This document shows positions 13,632-14,193 of a stretch of 14,193 nt of DNA, one piece after another (position 1 is the first letter of the stretch; each line of letters starts with the position of its first letter). This DNA is from Kordiimonadaceae bacterium. GTDB taxonomy: Bacteria > Pseudomonadota > Alphaproteobacteria > Sphingomonadales > Kordiimonadaceae. A model generated the notes under the pieces. The model was not told the DNA's origin and did not search any database. It worked only from the letters and a program-made list of their open reading frames with translations. The position numbers and the translations under genes were made by a program. The DNA lies in contig JAESTR010000146.1 of NCBI GenBank assembly GCA_016763495.1, forward strand, positions 1-14,193, given 5' to 3'.

Positions 13632-14165
13632 TTAGTCTGAAGTTTTAGGTTCCAGCTCAATTTTAGGCCGCAAGAAACTTTCTAGATACCCTTCTTTCTT
13701 ACAAACCTTACTGAAAGTATCTACCTTAAAGCTAAGGGTGATTAACGAACCGGTTGGCACTTTATGTTGTATGCTCGGTAGCAGGTTAAATTTGTCAGTA
13801 GCTGTTAGCGTTTTAGCCAAACCTTCAAGACCTGGATTATGCCCAACAACCATTACGCTGTCGTAACTATTATCTGTATTTTGCAAGGTTTTAAGCAGTT
13901 GATGGGCGGACGCTCCATAAAGCTGAACATCATAGTGTACGGGCCACTCAGTAGCTGCTGTTTGTTGTACTATTGCAAGTGTTTCTCGGGTTCTTTCTGA
14001 TGTTGAGCAATAAATATAGCTTGGATTTATTTTGTTTCTATTCAGATATTTACCCAGAGCCTGAGCTGCTTTGCGGCCTCGATCATTTAAAGGGCGATCA
14101 TGATCTTCGACAGTGAAGTCAACCCAGTCCGATTTGGCGTGCCTTAATAGAAACAGTTTCTTCAC
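13632..14165 (-). CDS. SixA-type phosphohistidine phosphatase (histidine phosphatase superfamily)
   Basis: A 177-residue member of the histidine phosphatase (phosphoglycerate-mutase-like) superfamily. The catalytic LRHAKSDW places the nucleophilic His9 near the N-terminus; DHDRPLNDRGRKAA (21-34), SERTRET (56-62) and VMVVGHNPGLE (104-114) with the second histidine 109 complete the active site. The RHAKSDW/RPLNDRG combination is that of SixA, known to dephosphorylate histidine in phosphotransfer proteins; its partner here is unknown. The start is GTG at 14165 with GGAAG six bases upstream; the ATG at 14167 runs straight into TGA. The last ~20 residues are a charged tail beyond the core. Its promoter is at or beyond the window edge. 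Confidence 0.9.
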   Translation of the reverse strand: MKKLFLLRHAKSDWVDFTVEDHDRPLNDRGRKAAQALGKYLNRNKINPSYIYCSTSERTRETLAIVQQTAATEWPVHYDVQLYGASAHQLLKTLQNTDNSYDSVMVVGHNPGLEGLAKTLTATDKFNLLPSIQHKVPTGSLITLSFKVDTFSKVCKKEGYLESFLRPKIELEPKTSD

Positions 14166-14193
14166 ATTTGGCTTCCGAGTTTGCCTTTGCTAC

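Noticed and set aside
1..14193. CRISPR array, insertion sequence, prophage or defence island
   Set aside because: No regularly spaced repeats, transposase or integrase motifs, or terminal inverted repeats were seen; most genes are housekeeping.

Overview
The window looks like a chromosomal segment of an alphaproteobacterium. The strongest sign is the gene order: a heme operon hemC-hemD-(Mic60/HemX-like)-hemY on the minus strand, divergent from tsaD-gpsA on the plus strand, an arrangement typical of Alphaproteobacteria. The end of a SUF Fe-S operon (sufS-sufT-sufA) is also in keeping. Protein style (NirD-type Rieske, YciI, TrhO, SixA) suggests a free-living, possibly marine member such as the Kordiimonadales, but that placement is a guess from memory. 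No mobile element, CRISPR array, rRNA or tRNA was recognised.

Layout. 1-1255 (+): 3' end of sufS, then sufT (DUF59/MIP18) and a SufA/IscA-type carrier, closed by a clear GNRA-loop terminator. 1289-2348 (+): a membrane-anchored alpha/beta hydrolase with its own weak promoter and terminator. 2395-2804 (+): a cold-shock protein with a structured leader and a strong terminator. 2939-3137: a small tryptophan-rich ORF ending in an inverted repeat that lies between convergent genes. 3186-4218 (-): trhO tRNA hydroxylase with a recognisable promoter. 4290-8653 (-): the heme operon, read hemC, hemD, Mic60/HemX-like, hemY, with 4-base overlaps at hemC/hemD and at the Mic60-like gene/hemY, and a promoter candidate in the intergenic region shared with tsaD. 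8592-11598 (+): tsaD, gpsA, a YciI-like gene and a Rieske ferredoxin, the last two overlapping by one base. 11839-12354 (-): a GNAT acetyltransferase. 12355-12838: 484 bases with no convincing gene. 12839-13510 (-): a lipoprotein of unknown family. 13632-14165 (-): a SixA-type phosphohistidine phosphatase.

How the genes fit together. The SUF genes make and deliver Fe-S clusters; one consumer in the window is the small Rieske protein. HemC and HemD carry porphobilinogen to uroporphyrinogen III, while the two membrane proteins after them (Mic60/HemX-like and the TPR protein HemY) are probably envelope-organising proteins rather than heme enzymes. TsaD and TrhO both modify tRNA (t6A37 and U34). 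GpsA feeds phospholipid synthesis. Most of the window is housekeeping. I did not find a convincing undescribed system. The items most worth a second look are the Mic60-like gene and zinc-ribbon HemY inside the heme operon, the csp leader with two mutually exclusive hairpins, the tryptophan-rich small ORF, the orphan lipoprotein with an arginine-rich tail, and the inverted repeat just upstream of the acetyltransferase start.
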